Below are positions 41,461 to 49,849 of a DNA stretch of 64,000 nucleotides, one piece after another (positions within the stretch are counted from its first letter, which is position 1; each line of letters opens with the position of its first letter). The stretch covers positions 42,130 to 106,129 of the forward strand of contig NZ_JAAUWW010000014.1 in NCBI RefSeq assembly GCF_014694375.1, read 5' to 3'. Below the pieces are notes generated by a model. It saw only the letters and a list, made by a program, of their open reading frames with translations. It was not told the origin of the DNA and searched no databases. This DNA is from Vibrio sp. S17_S38. Lineage in GTDB: Bacteria; Pseudomonadota; Gammaproteobacteria; Enterobacterales; Vibrionaceae. The position numbers and the translations under genes are program-made.

Positions 41461-42060
41461 TTACTCTACGTTACGTTGATAAAGGCGGTAGCAAACTTGC
41501 CCAGCCGTTTTCTCGCGATGTAACTGCCAATCTTGTGGTAAGGATGGCAATCTTAATTCTTTTTCGGTTTCGATATAAATAAGAGCTTCAGGGCTGAGCC
41601 AGTTGTTCTTGTCTAATAATTCGATAGTTTTATCTAATAAATCTTGGCGAAAAGGGGGATCAATGAAAACCACATCGTAAGGATTCCCTGATTGTTGCAA
41701 AAATAACAGGGCATCTTGCTGTAATACTTCAATATTACTCGCTTTTAGATCGGTGACATTTTTGCTTAATTGTTGTTTGGCCGACTTATTAAGCTCTAAC
41801 ATGGTGACGTGAGCGGCTTGTCGTGATGCTGCTTCAAAACCAAGTCCGCCAGATCCTGCAAATAAATCTAAGCAGCGGGAGTGAGGAATATCGGAAGCTA
41901 ACCAGTTAAACAGAGTCTCTTTGACTCTATCGGTGGTTGGGCGTAATCCTTCTGCATCATATACAGGCAGTTTTCGGCCTCGCCACAAACCACTAATAAT
42001 GCGAACAAAACCACCAGTTGACTTTTTTGCTGATGGTTTTGATGTGTTACGTTTGACCAT
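41461..42060 (-). CDS. rsmD: 16S rRNA (guanine(966)-N2)-methyltransferase RsmD
   Basis: 199 aa from the ATG at 42060; an in-frame ATG at 42150 would add 30 residues with no family match. RsmD methylates N2 of G966 in 16S rRNA in the 30S subunit. SAM-binding motif I is LDLFAGSGGLGFEAASR, the catalytic motif is DPPF, and RIISGLWRGRKLPV and RPTTDRVKETLFNWL are the family N-terminus. It is divergent from ftsY, as in E. coli. Confidence 0.95.
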   Translation of the reverse strand: MVKRNTSKPSAKKSTGGFVRIISGLWRGRKLPVYDAEGLRPTTDRVKETLFNWLASDIPHSRCLDLFAGSGGLGFEAASRQAAHVTMLELNKSAKQQLSKNVTDLKASNIEVLQQDALLFLQQSGNPYDVVFIDPPFRQDLLDKTIELLDKNNWLSPEALIYIETEKELRLPSLPQDWQLHREKTAGQVCYRLYQRNVE

Positions 42061-42275
42061 TGTTTTTCTCACCACAGATAGATTTTTTTGACCATAGAAT
42101 AAGTGATAGTATATACCGAAATACCCTTGAAATACTGCTTCAATCAGCAAGACTGTTTAGAATAGTATTAAAGATAAACAGACCGTAGTTTGTTATTATT
42201 AAGCCAATGGCTATGAATTATAGTTTTCCCATATTATTTCATCACTTTTATTTAGATGAGCGCTAGGATTTCCCG

Positions 42276-43526
42276 ATGACAGGTAAAAAGAAACGCGGTT
42301 TACTTTCATGGTTAGGTTTTGACGATGAAGAAGAGAAAAAAAACGCAGCAGTCGAATCAGAAACGAATGAATCATCAGAACCGAAAATTGATGAGTTATC
42401 CTCATTAGAACCCGATTCTTTAGCTCAAGATGTACAGACTGAATCCGAGGGAGAATCGGAATCTCAACAAGAAAGTGAACTGGATACTGATCTTGATCCC
42501 ACAGAATCGATCTTACAAGATGCTGAACCGGTTTCTATAGAGCCTAATGATCATAAAGCGAAAGAACTGGAAAGTAGTCGAGTTCAAGAGCAAGTAAAAC
42601 CGACAGAAAGCTTTTTTGCTCGCTTAAAGCGCAGTTTACAGCGTACCAAACAAAATATTGGTGCTGGTTTCTTTGGCCTATTCAAAGATAAAAAAATTGA
42701 TGAAGATTTATTTGAAGAATTAGAAGAACAATTATTAATTGCTGACGTTGGCATGAGCACCACCAGTAAAATAATTGCTAGCCTTACTGAAAAAGCATCC
42801 CGCCAAGATTTGAAAGATGGTGAAGCCTTATACGGCATCTTAAAGCAAGAAATGGCCGATATTTTAGCAGAAGTTCAACAACCACTAGAAATCGATACGA
42901 GCAAAAAGCCGTATGTGATTTTAATGGTTGGTGTAAACGGCGTAGGTAAAACCACCACGATTGGTAAGCTAGCCAAGCAATTTCAGTCTCAAGGACAATC
43001 GGTCATATTAGCGGCGGGAGATACTTTCCGCGCGGCTGCAGTTGAACAACTGCAAGTATGGGGACAACGTAATGGTGTTCCAGTTATTGCTCAGCATACT
43101 GGCGCAGACAGTGCCTCTGTTATTTATGATGCAATAGAAGCGGCTCGTGCTCGCGGAGTTGATGTGGTGATTGCTGATACTGCTGGTCGCTTGCAAAATA
43201 AAAGTCATTTGATGGAAGAGTTACGCAAAATTGTACGTGTTATGAAGAAAATTGACGATTCAGCACCGCATGAAGTGATGTTAACGTTAGATGCTGCAAC
43301 CGGCCAGAATGCGATTAGTCAGGCGAAATTATTCAGTGAAGTTGCACCAGTGACAGGAATTAATTTGACGAAATTGGATGGTACGGCAAAAGGTGGGGTG
43401 ATTTTTGCCTTAGCCGATCAATTTAAAATTCCAATTCGTTATATTGGTGTGGGTGAAGGTATTGACGATTTGCGTCCATTCGATGCGCATGATTTTATTG
43501 AAGCATTGTTTAGCCGAGAAGAATAG
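42276..43526 (+). CDS. ftsY: Signal recognition particle receptor FtsY
   Basis: 416 aa. FtsY receives SRP-ribosome complexes at the membrane. An acidic, poorly conserved A domain occupies about residues 1-110 (many E, D, S), with a basic start (TGKKKRGLLSWLGF) that may bind lipid. The N domain follows, then the GTPase G domain: GVNGVGKTTTIGKLA, DTFRAAAVEQL, DTAGRLQ and TKLDGTAKGG. ftsE and ftsX follow 100 bases downstream, completing the ftsYEX cluster. Confidence 0.98.
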   Translation: MTGKKKRGLLSWLGFDDEEEKKNAAVESETNESSEPKIDELSSLEPDSLAQDVQTESEGESESQQESELDTDLDPTESILQDAEPVSIEPNDHKAKELESSRVQEQVKPTESFFARLKRSLQRTKQNIGAGFFGLFKDKKIDEDLFEELEEQLLIADVGMSTTSKIIASLTEKASRQDLKDGEALYGILKQEMADILAEVQQPLEIDTSKKPYVILMVGVNGVGKTTTIGKLAKQFQSQGQSVILAAGDTFRAAAVEQLQVWGQRNGVPVIAQHTGADSASVIYDAIEAARARGVDVVIADTAGRLQNKSHLMEELRKIVRVMKKIDDSAPHEVMLTLDAATGQNAISQAKLFSEVAPVTGINLTKLDGTAKGGVIFALADQFKIPIRYIGVGEGIDDLRPFDAHDFIEALFSREE

Positions 43527-43593
43527 TTTAGTCGAGAAGAAGAGTGGTCGAGAAGAATCGTAGCCGCGAAGCAGAGATACTTGCGAAGAATCG
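43515..43593 (+). repeat. Degenerate repeats between ftsY and ftsE
   Basis: The last codons of ftsY contain CGAGAAGAA (43515-43523), and the same 9-mer recurs at 43533-43541 and 43549-43557, with a weaker GCGAAGAATCG at 43583-43593. The spacing is 16-18 bases. It looks like duplication of the ftsY 3' end. Confidence 0.7.
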
Positions 43594-43626
43594 AAATCAC
43601 GGCATGCCAGTGACTGAGGGAAATAA

Positions 43627-44301
43627 ATGATCCAGTTTCAACAAGTGAGTAAAGTATATCGCGGTGGGCATCAAGCACTGCAAAAGGTTAACTTTGAACT
43701 GCATAAAGGTGAAATGGCCTTTTTAGGTGGTCATTCTGGAGCGGGGAAAAGTACTTTACTTAAGCTTATCTGCGCGATTGAACGCCCAAGTGATGGCAAG
43801 ATTTTATTTAATGATCATGATATTAGCCGGATTAAAAGTGGAGATATCCCTTTTTTACGTCGTAATATCGGGATCATTTTTCAAGATCATAAACTCTTAA
43901 TGGATCGTACCGTCTTTGATAACGTGGCGATGCCAATGAGAATTGAAGGCGCATCAGAAAATGAGATTAAACGTCGAGTTTCTGCCGCTCTAGATAAGAT
44001 AGGTATGCTAGATAAAGCACCTTGTTTGCCTCGTCAGTTATCTGGTGGTGAGCAGCAACGCGTTGGGATTGCTCGCGCGGTTGTTAATCGCCCACGTTTA
44101 TTATTGGCGGATGAGCCAACGGGTAACCTTGACCATGATCTTTCCCACCAAGTATTGCGGTTATTTGAAGAGTTTAACCGTGCCGGTGTTTCTATTATTT
44201 TAGCAACGCATGATCTGGAATTGGTGAATAGCCGCCCTCAATATCGTCGTCTGGAATTGAATCAAGGTTTCTTAAGTGAGGTTGATCGTTATGGTCAGTA
44301 A
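43627..44301 (+). CDS. ftsE: Cell division ATP-binding protein FtsE
   Basis: 224 aa. The ATPase of the FtsEX complex, which couples the divisome to periplasmic cell-wall hydrolase activation. Walker [10 protein letters not shown], signature [16 protein letters not shown], Walker [13 protein letters not shown] and H-loop ATHDLELV are present. The N-terminus [18 protein letters not shown] is typical. It overlaps ftsX. Confidence 0.97.
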   Translation: MIQFQQVSKVYRGGHQALQKVNFELHKGEMAFLGGHSGAGKSTLLKLICAIERPSDGKILFNDHDISRIKSGDIPFLRRNIGIIFQDHKLLMDRTVFDNVAMPMRIEGASENEIKRRVSAALDKIGMLDKAPCLPRQLSGGEQQRVGIARAVVNRPRLLLADEPTGNLDHDLSHQVLRLFEEFNRAGVSIILATHDLELVNSRPQYRRLELNQGFLSEVDRYGQ

Positions 44302-45265
44302 GTCCGTTAAGGCGATGAACAAAGGTAAAGCTAACAAAGCTAGACCGAAGTCTGAAGGCTTTTTTAGAACACACATTAAACAAGCAAAAGAATCTTTTAA
44401 TAGCTTAATGCAGCGGCCAATGGGAACAATTTTGACTATTACCGTGGTGGCGATGTCATTGGCATTACCTGCTATTTTTTATACCGCAGGTAAGAATATT
44501 GCCACTTTAGCGGAAGATATGAATAGCGCTTCTCAAGTGAGTGTTTATTTTAAAGAAGGCACACCAGAAGCACGTTTAATGGTGTTAAAAGATGAAGTGG
44601 AAAGTTGGCCAGATGTTCAATCGGTACAATACATTTCTTCACAGCAAGGTTTAGAAGATCTCAGCCATTTTGCCGGTTTAGAGCAAGCGATGTCCTTGTT
44701 GAGTGATGCGGCATTACCGCCAGTATTAGTTATTTTGCCAAAGAGCGAATCACAACAAAGTGATATTGTGAAATCGATGGCGCAAAAACTGCAGCGCGAA
44801 AATGGTGTAACCGATGTTCGCATGGATGAAGATTGGTTTTCGCGACTCGATGCGATTAAGCACCTTGCTTATATTGTGTCGTGCTCATTTGCGGTTTTAA
44901 TGTTGGTATCGGTATTCTTGATTGTTGGTAATACGCTACGTTTTAATGTCTTAGCGCATAAAGATGAAATTCAAGTGATGAAGCTGATTGGCGCAACCGA
45001 TCGCTTTATTTTGCGTCCCTATTTGTATACGGGGTTATGGTTAGGCTTGATTGGGTCAGTAACCGCGTGGGTCCTTACCGTATCGGTGACTTTATTAGTT
45101 AGTGGCGCAGTGGATAGTTTATCTGAGTTATACGATAGTCATTTCAGTCTAATGGGATTAGGTTGGGATGAAAGCGTTCTATTACTGATGATAGGCTCAA
45201 TATTAGGTTGGGGGGCGGCTAACTTGTCGGCGCGTAAACATCTAAAAGAAATTGAACCAGTGTAA
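44291..45265 (+). CDS. ftsX: Cell division protein FtsX
   Basis: 324 aa from the ATG at 44291, which overlaps the end of ftsE by 11 bases and has GTGAGG upstream; an ATG at 44315 is also possible. FtsX is the membrane part of FtsEX. The N-terminus is cytoplasmic and basic, followed by four membrane helices (about 55, 205, 250 and 300) and a periplasmic loop of about 130 residues between the first two that contacts EnvC or NlpD-type activators. HKDEIQVMKLIGATDRFILRPYLYTG is the conserved cytoplasmic loop. Confidence 0.95.
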   Translation: MVSKSVKAMNKGKANKARPKSEGFFRTHIKQAKESFNSLMQRPMGTILTITVVAMSLALPAIFYTAGKNIATLAEDMNSASQVSVYFKEGTPEARLMVLKDEVESWPDVQSVQYISSQQGLEDLSHFAGLEQAMSLLSDAALPPVLVILPKSESQQSDIVKSMAQKLQRENGVTDVRMDEDWFSRLDAIKHLAYIVSCSFAVLMLVSVFLIVGNTLRFNVLAHKDEIQVMKLIGATDRFILRPYLYTGLWLGLIGSVTAWVLTVSVTLLVSGAVDSLSELYDSHFSLMGLGWDESVLLLMIGSILGWGAANLSARKHLKEIEPV

Positions 45266-45293
45266 AGTTTAGTGTTCTAATGAATATTGAACT

Positions 45294-45325
45294 CGGCCTC
45301 TGGGGAAATTCAGAGGCCGTTTTTA
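45294..45325 (+). terminator. Terminator after ftsX
   Basis: Perfect 9-bp GC-rich stem CGGCCTCTG / CAGAGGCCG with an 8-base loop and a T run. Confidence 0.9.
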
Positions 45326-45452
45326 TTGATATTTTCTTATAGAGATATCAATTTCATGGCTGCAGCTACCCACTTGTATCCATACCGCGTCATTACTTTA
45401 GCTAGATCACTCACATTTTTTATCTTGGCTTTTATTTATTAGATTGATCGAC

Positions 45453-45481
45453 TTGCATTCAAGTTTTTTACTATGAATAAT
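45453..45481 (+). promoter_or_regulatory. Putative sigma-70 promoter of rpoH
   Basis: TTGCAT (45453-45458), 17-base spacer, AATAAT (45476-45481). This predicts a leader of about 95 bases before rpoH. Enteric rpoH has several promoters; others cannot be placed here. The rest of the 316-base ftsX-rpoH gap shows only the ftsX terminator. Confidence 0.5.
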
Positions 45482-45581
45482 AGTTACCCCCTTGAAGCTG
45501 GTTAAATTTAGGTCCAGAATAGATGGGTTAAATCGAAGTAAATCTCTAGTTTTGTATTCATGAGAGAAAACGAGGAATAGA

Positions 45582-46436
45582 ATGTCTAACGCATATCCAA
45601 TGGCTTTTGTCACAACAGATAGTCTAGATAGTTACATCCGAACAGCAAACAGCTATCCAATGCTGAGTGCTGATGAAGAGCGTGACCTAGCAGAGCGCTT
45701 ACATTATCACGATGAAATCGATGCTGCGAAAGGTCTAATTTTGTCTCACCTACGATTCGTTGTTCATGTTGCGCGTGGTTACTCTGGTTACGGGTTGCCT
45801 TTAGCTGACCTAGTTCAAGAAGGGAACATTGGTTTGATGAAAGCGGTTAAACGCTTTAATCCCGAGGTTGGTGTCCGCTTGGTTTCTTTTGCTGTTCATT
45901 GGATCAAAGCTGAAATCCATGAATATGTATTACGTAATTGGCGTATCGTCAAAGTGGCAACCACTAAAGCACAACGTAAATTATTCTTTAACCTGCGTAA
46001 GTCAAAAAAACGTTTAGGTTGGTTTAATAATGGTGAAGTAGAAACAGTCGCGAAAGAGCTTGGTGTTTCACCAAAAGAAGTTCGTGAAATGGAATCTCGC
46101 TTAGCGGCGCAAGATCCGACCTTTGAAGCGCCATCAGAAGATGATGATGCCGTTTCATCGTACACTGCTCCAGTATTGTATCTGGAAGATAAACATTCTG
46201 ATCTCGCTGAAAGTGTTGAAGCTGAGAACTGGGAACAACATACTACGGGTCGTTTAAGTCATGCGATGGCAACACTAGATGAACGTAGTCAACATATTGT
46301 TCGTTCTCGTTGGTTAGAAGATCAAAAATCAACACTACAAGAATTAGCAGAAACTTACAGCGTATCGGCTGAGCGTATTCGCCAACTAGAAAAGAACGCG
46401 ATGAAGAAACTAAAAGCAGCAGTAGGTGATTTTTAA
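45582..46436 (+). CDS. rpoH: RNA polymerase sigma-32 factor RpoH
   Basis: 284 aa, the enteric length. It directs RNA polymerase to heat-shock promoters such as the one proposed for ibpA at 15059. Region 2 is at about 50-120 ([37 protein letters not shown]), the RpoH box typical of this sigma is QRKLFFNLR, and region 4 with its helix-turn-helix is at the C-terminus ([30 protein letters not shown]). In E. coli the mRNA start region folds into a thermosensor; a similar element is likely but not proven here. Confidence 0.98.
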   Translation: MSNAYPMAFVTTDSLDSYIRTANSYPMLSADEERDLAERLHYHDEIDAAKGLILSHLRFVVHVARGYSGYGLPLADLVQEGNIGLMKAVKRFNPEVGVRLVSFAVHWIKAEIHEYVLRNWRIVKVATTKAQRKLFFNLRKSKKRLGWFNNGEVETVAKELGVSPKEVREMESRLAAQDPTFEAPSEDDDAVSSYTAPVLYLEDKHSDLAESVEAENWEQHTTGRLSHAMATLDERSQHIVRSRWLEDQKSTLQELAETYSVSAERIRQLEKNAMKKLKAAVGDF

Positions 46437-46482
46437 CCATTGAGCTACTTTAAATAGATTAGATGAGTTGATATTTATTAAG

Positions 46483-46512
46483 AGCCAAGATCATTTGATC
46501 TTGGCTTTTTTG
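46483..46512 (+). terminator. Terminator after rpoH
   Basis: Perfect 10-bp stem AGCCAAGATC / GATCTTGGCT with a 4-base loop and a run of T. Each arm contains a GATC site. Confidence 0.9.
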
Positions 46513-46750
46513 TTGGATCAAAACCTGCGATCCAAAAGAGATAAGATCGAATATGTCTCTGTGGATAAATGTGTGGGGAACTTATGTGTCGATTAAGATC
46601 AAGACACACAATATATAGGGTATGTCGGGTTTCATGAATGTGAGTAAATTTAAGCTTACCCACACTTAGATCAGGATCCTTACTACATGTTGTGGATCTG
46701 AATTTAGAAAACCACGTTATCAACGTAATTCACAGCTTTATCCACAGTCG
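46513..46750. other. DnaA-box and GATC-rich intergenic cluster between rpoH and glpE
   Basis: This non-coding stretch holds two perfect DnaA boxes, TGTGGATAA at 46560-46568 and TTATCCACA at 46738-46746 (facing outward to inward), plus weaker matches (TGTGGATCT at 46691, TAATTCACA near 46725). Seven GATC sites lie between 46516 and 46698, against fewer than one expected by chance, with two more in the rpoH terminator. An inverted repeat TGTGTC...GACACA lies at about 46585-46608. No gene is seen. It resembles a DnaA-binding and SeqA-binding locus; the role is unknown. Confidence 0.7.
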
Positions 46751-46990
46751 GTTATAAAACAAACAAAAAAAGTATCCTCATTTTTTCTCTGTCTAAGTTT
46801 ACTGTGGGATACGTTATACTGTTGCCCGATTTTGATGCATGTAACGCTTTATCATATCGCACTTATGTACCTGTCTTACTTGAAGCTGTATCTTGGTTGG
46901 CTACGTTGACTGAAATTTCAATGAATTTGGGTATCGACATTCACTATTCAGTTATTATTGATTGAATATTTGCATTATAAAGGAAGAAAA

Positions 46991-47314
46991 ATGGACCAGT
47001 TTCAGCATATTAGTGTCGAACAAGCTCAGCAGTTGTTAACAAATCAATCGACAGTATTATTTGATATTCGCGATCCACAGTCTTTTGCCGTCGCACATGC
47101 TTTACCGGCTCAACATCTCACTAATGATACGATGGTTGGTTTGTTAGAAGAGGTTGAGTTTGATCAGCCTATTCTAGTGATGTGTTATCACGGTGTGAGT
47201 AGCCAAGGTGCTGCGCAATATTTGGTGAATCAAGGTTATGAAGAAGTGTATAGTGTTGATGGTGGTTTTGAGGCTTGGCAACGAGCAGATTTACCACAAC
47301 AAAAAATGGCTTAA
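46991..47314 (+). CDS. glpE: Thiosulfate sulfurtransferase GlpE
   Basis: 107 aa from the ATG at 46991 (AGGAAG upstream); in-frame codons to 46958 are not conserved. A single rhodanese domain with active-site loop CYHGVS, nucleophile Cys65. It transfers sulfur from thiosulfate to cyanide or, in the cell, probably to thioredoxin-like acceptors. glpG follows, as in enterics, although the glpR repressor gene is not seen here. Confidence 0.95.
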   Translation: MDQFQHISVEQAQQLLTNQSTVLFDIRDPQSFAVAHALPAQHLTNDTMVGLLEEVEFDQPILVMCYHGVSSQGAAQYLVNQGYEEVYSVDGGFEAWQRADLPQQKMA

Positions 47315-47385
47315 AAGTTTAGGTCTAAAGGATTGATTTCAGAAGATGGATGTATCGAAATTCATTATTAGCAGTAGGTTGTCGC

Positions 47386-48213
47386 ATGATTCGTTTGGTT
47401 TCTATTAATAATCCCCGTGTCGCTCAAGCTTTTATTGATTATATGGCTTCTCGCCAAATTACCATTCAAATGCTGCCAGAAGGTAGCGGTCAGTTTGCTT
47501 TGTGGTTAAAAGAAACCGAACACCAAGTAGAAGTTGAGGCTGAGTTGTCGATGTTCTTTGATAATCCTAACGATCGAAAGTATCAAGCGGCCTCTTGGCA
47601 AGTAGCGGATACTCGAACTCAGAAATTTAATTACCATACTCCGAGTATTATGGCGATGGTGAAAGCCAAAGCCGGTCCGTTGACTTTGGGCGTGATGGTG
47701 ATTTGTGTTGTTATTTATGTGCTGCAATTTTTAGGATTAGGGACGCAAATTTTTCAAGCGTTTCATTTTCCAGCTGATCCTAAGCAAGAATGGCAAATAT
47801 GGCGTTGGGTATCCCATGCTTTTTTACATTTTTCTGTTGCACATATTGCCTTTAATATTTTGTGGTGGTGGCAATTTGGTGGTGATATTGAGAAAAAATT
47901 GGGTAGTGGTAAATTACTGCAGATCTTTTTAATCTCCGCCGCTTTATCGGGTGCTGCTCAATACTGGGTTGGTGGTGCTAACTTTGGTGGTTTATCTGGG
48001 GTAATTTACGCTTTGATGGGCTACTTATGGGTTGTGGGTTGGCGCTTTCCTGAAAAAGGCGTTTCGGTTCCACGCCCTTTGGTGATTTTCATGTTGGTTT
48101 GGTTGGTGCTTGGTTTTATTCAACCGGTCATGGCGATTGCGAACAGTGCGCATTTAGCGGGTTTACTCGCCGGTTGTTTATTAGGTGCCATTGAATCTAA
48201 AAAAAGCGCCTAA
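47386..48213 (+). CDS. glpG: Rhomboid intramembrane serine protease GlpG
   Basis: 275 aa from the ATG at 47386; the codons to 47350 lack family similarity. The N-terminal cytoplasmic domain (about 1-80) precedes a six-helix rhomboid core. The catalytic dyad is Ser204 in GGLSGVIYAL and His256 in NSAHLAG, and the HFSVAHIAFNILWWWQFGGDIE stretch with its conserved His and Asn is present. GlpG cleaves membrane proteins within the bilayer; natural substrates are still being defined. Confidence 0.95.
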   Translation: MIRLVSINNPRVAQAFIDYMASRQITIQMLPEGSGQFALWLKETEHQVEVEAELSMFFDNPNDRKYQAASWQVADTRTQKFNYHTPSIMAMVKAKAGPLTLGVMVICVVIYVLQFLGLGTQIFQAFHFPADPKQEWQIWRWVSHAFLHFSVAHIAFNILWWWQFGGDIEKKLGSGKLLQIFLISAALSGAAQYWVGGANFGGLSGVIYALMGYLWVVGWRFPEKGVSVPRPLVIFMLVWLVLGFIQPVMAIANSAHLAGLLAGCLLGAIESKKSA

Positions 48214-48315
48214 AATGGTGGCGAGTGCGTATTCTTGGCCTTGCCCATATTTTCTATTTAACCGACTTGGTACAATACTGTTCGGTTTCGATTAAAACGT
48301 ATTAACTGTCTAGCT

Positions 48316-48861
48316 ATGATAAAACAAGATTATTCTCATAATTTTAAAAGTTTAAAAGATATTGATTGGCAAGGTGCTGATGCTTTCGATTTTGCTGACT
48401 CATTAGATTCAGATTGGCTACTTGAGCAGGGCTCGCTGTCGCGTTTATTTTCGCAACATTGCCAAAAATTAAGTGCGCATGTGGTGCAAAATATTCGCAT
48501 TGAAGCAGATCAATTAACAGATTTTCAACGCAGTATGATTGGTGATGAAGCGTGCTTGCTACGTGAAGTTATTCTAGCGGCGGATGATGACGCATGGCTA
48601 TTGGGAAGTACGCTGATCCCAATTTCGTCTCTGAGCGATGCCCAGTTTGATTTAGCTAAGCAAGGCTCTATTCCTCTAGGTTTAACCGTATTTCAAGCTC
48701 AAGAAGTAAAGCGTAACGGTTTGCATTTAGGGATGTTAGCCACCGATTTAGGGCATTTGGCCGCCCGATGCTCTCGTTTATGGATGAACGATAAGCCGAT
48801 GCTTGTGACGGAGTTGTTTTTACCACTGTCACCGATTTATCGAATAAATTCAGTGAAATAA
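48316..48861 (+). CDS. ubiC: Chorismate-pyruvate lyase UbiC
   Basis: 181 aa. UbiC makes 4-hydroxybenzoate from chorismate, the first step of ubiquinone synthesis. Family features are WLLEQGSLSRLF near the N-terminus, LLREVILAADDDAWLLGSTLIP with the conserved Arg, and the C-terminal RCSRLWMNDKPMLVTELFLP with its product-binding glutamate. The start has only a weak ribosome-binding site. ubiA follows 44 bases downstream. Confidence 0.93.
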   Translation: MIKQDYSHNFKSLKDIDWQGADAFDFADSLDSDWLLEQGSLSRLFSQHCQKLSAHVVQNIRIEADQLTDFQRSMIGDEACLLREVILAADDDAWLLGSTLIPISSLSDAQFDLAKQGSIPLGLTVFQAQEVKRNGLHLGMLATDLGHLAARCSRLWMNDKPMLVTELFLPLSPIYRINSVK

Positions 48862-48905
48862 ATATGATTGTTAATGGATGTTGTGTAAGAGGGATGTCGT
48901 TATAA

Positions 48906-49760
48906 ATGAACATAGTTAAGGCTCGCGCATTTTGGCAACTAACACGAATGAACCGACCGATTGGTTCATTGTTGTTAATGTGGCCGACATTATGGGCATT
49001 GTTTCTTGCCAGTGATGGTTTGCCGCAATGGGATGTCGTGGTGGTATTTGTTTTGGGGGTATTTTTCATGCGTTCGGCTGGGTGTGTGATCAATGATTAT
49101 GCTGACCGAAAATATGATGGCCATGTAAAGCGCACCAAAGCCCGTCCCATCCCATCTGGTTTAGTTAGCCCGAAAGAAGCGCTGATATTGTTTTTTGTGC
49201 TGGTTATTGCTTCGTTCTTATTGGTTTTGAGCATGAACGCACTCACTATTGAGCTTTCTTTGGTTGGTGTTGTATTAGCGTTTATTTATCCTTTCATGAA
49301 GCGTTTTACGCATGTTCCGCAATTATTTTTAGGTTTGGCGTTTAGTTGGGCGATTCCTATGGCATGGGCGGCGGAAGCTGGACATTTGCCGATGGAAGTA
49401 TGGTTATTGTTTATGGTTAACGTGATGTGGACCATTGCTTATGACACGCAATATGCGATGGTTGATCGTGACGATGATTTAAAAATTGGGATTAAATCGA
49501 CGGCAATTTTGTTTGGCCGTTTTGATAAGTTGATTATTGGCGCATTACAACTGCTCACCTTATTACTATTAATGCTATTAGGGTCATGGATGGAGCTAGG
49601 TTCTAGCTATTATTGGGGCATATTAGTGGCCGCTGCTTTATTTGTTTATCAACAACGTTTAATCCGAAATCGTAGTCGAGATGGTAGCTTTAAGGCTTTC
49701 TTGAATAACAATTATGTTGGTATGGTCATTGCTGTTGGTATTTTTATTAGCGTGTGGTAA
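48906..49760 (+). CDS. ubiA: 4-hydroxybenzoate octaprenyltransferase UbiA
   Basis: 284 aa, polytopic. UbiA attaches the prenyl tail to 4-hydroxybenzoate in the inner membrane. The two Mg2+/diphosphate-binding aspartate motifs are visible: NDYADRKYD in the first half and [12 protein letters not shown] in the second. The N-terminus [27 protein letters not shown] is typical. It forms an operon with ubiC and is closed by a strong terminator. Confidence 0.97.
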   Translation: MNIVKARAFWQLTRMNRPIGSLLLMWPTLWALFLASDGLPQWDVVVVFVLGVFFMRSAGCVINDYADRKYDGHVKRTKARPIPSGLVSPKEALILFFVLVIASFLLVLSMNALTIELSLVGVVLAFIYPFMKRFTHVPQLFLGLAFSWAIPMAWAAEAGHLPMEVWLLFMVNVMWTIAYDTQYAMVDRDDDLKIGIKSTAILFGRFDKLIIGALQLLTLLLLMLLGSWMELGSSYYWGILVAAALFVYQQRLIRNRSRDGSFKAFLNNNYVGMVIAVGIFISVW

Positions 49761-49777
49761 TCGATCTTAAATGATTA

Positions 49778-49831
49778 AAAAACCGCGTACATTCATATTG
49801 GGTCACTTCAATATGAATGTACGCGGTTTTT
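49778..49831. terminator. Long bidirectional terminator between ubiA and plsB
   Basis: Perfect 23-bp inverted repeat from AAAAACCGCGTACATTC to the mirrored GAATGTACGCGGTTTTT with an 8-base loop. Each arm begins with A and ends with T, so it serves both convergent genes. Confidence 0.92.
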
Positions 49832-49849
49832 ATTATAGATTCTAAAATG

